From assembly GCF_012273895.1 (NCBI RefSeq), contig NC_052130.1:5642001-5706000 (forward strand): a stretch of 64,000 bases of DNA. Reading direction: 5' to 3'. How positions within the stretch are numbered: the stretch's first letter is position 1; the number at the start of each line of letters is the position of its first letter. The notes below the pieces were generated by a model that was not told the DNA's origin, did not search any database, and saw only the letters and a list, made by a program, of their open reading frames with translations. Of this stretch, positions 63,656 to 64,000 are shown in pieces. This DNA is from Zerene cesonia. Lineage: Eukaryota; Arthropoda; Insecta; Lepidoptera; Pieridae. Both the position numbers and the translations under genes were made by a program.

Positions 63656-64000
63656 ATCCATTCATTATGTAATTACTTTGTAAGAGGTACATTCATATAG
63701 TTTCTAAATGAACTGAACTGTTAGGAATCCAGTGTCAATGATGAAACCTAACAATTACCCTTGTTCGAAGTTTAATTGATGTAATTGAAATAAACCAACC
63801 ATAAAACTGTGTACGTCGTATAAATTTCAGCATGCTTGTCAAGTGAAAAATAACTTTAATGCTGTATAACATAGGATGTATATTTCTATGTCGAAGGACA
63901 ACATATTAAAAATATTTTTTCTATCTCATTTTATTCCATATATTAAGAAAGGGATGGATTTATTTAGATTATTTAATTGAGAGGTTAACATAATTTCAAT
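63656..64000. other. AT-rich stretch, nothing recognised
   Basis: No repeat or gene signal seen to the end of the window. Confidence 0.45.

Overview
This window is AT-rich eukaryotic DNA that looks like a lepidopteran (butterfly or moth) genome. The species cannot be fixed from the sequence alone. The evidence is the repeat content: many non-autonomous Helitrons (5' TC, 3' CTAG/CTAA, inserted between A and T), a tRNA-derived SINE ending in TGATGATGATG, an A-tailed retroposon, elements carrying (GTCY)n tracts, and LINE 3' ends with (GAAA)n or AATAAA-type tails. I find no intact protein-coding gene, rRNA gene, functional tRNA gene or CRISPR array. Long open frames here run through N gaps or are translations of repeats. 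The only protein-coding remnants I support are two non-LTR reverse transcriptase C-terminal fragments (2462-2710 on +, 56661-56805 on -).

Layout. 1-28.7 kb: mixed young and old insertions, mostly Helitron families H1-H5, Retroposon-B and SINE-A, separated by featureless AT-rich DNA. 28.7-30.0 kb: the longest stretch that is both repeat-poor and GC/CpG-structured. It holds a candidate promoter and untranslated first exon on the + strand (about 29065-29260, ending at GTAAGT). A hAT-type MITE with a perfect 8-bp target duplication lies just downstream (29973-30133). 30-34 kb: repeats plus an apparent assembly duplication around a 10-N join. One copy carries a 334-bp Helitron and the other has the exact empty site. 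34-47 kb: repeats, two 1000-N gaps (39428-40427, 44158-45157), a terminal-inverted-repeat element with a CpG-rich core (37311-37607), and an inverted pair of tRNA-like SINE-D copies (38451-38555). 47-64 kb: a foldback MITE family, very short SINE insertions with clean target duplications, a third 1000-N gap inside what looks like a minus-strand LINE, and further Helitrons.

Family names used here are local labels. H1: TCCTACTAATATT...GCAGCTAG. H2: ends in GGCGAACAGCTAG or similar. H3: starts near CTACATAGTATA and ends in GGGCAAAAGCTAG. H4: starts TCACACTAATATT and ends near GGAGCCGGGACGAGC. H5: starts TCTTAATATA and contains CTCCGAAACGG. H6: starts TCTTAATATA or similar and contains TGTGCAGTTTGATCC. 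H10: contains GGATGCCTA and GTGCGTTGATAGATC. SINE-A, SINE-C and SINE-D: tRNA-derived. Retroposon-B: A-tailed, contains GGGCCAGCTCG. Family E: ends near GAAGTCGGTTAAAA. M: foldback MITE with AACGGATTTTAAACGCG arms. X, Y, Z: short families I cannot identify.

No gene network can be reconstructed. If the 29-kb exon is real, this window is the promoter and part of a long first intron of a gene whose coding exons lie outside it, to the right. The clearest biology is retrotransposon and Helitron dynamics: empty versus occupied site, chimeric Helitron, nested SINE, truncated SINE. I did not find a convincing novel multi-gene system.
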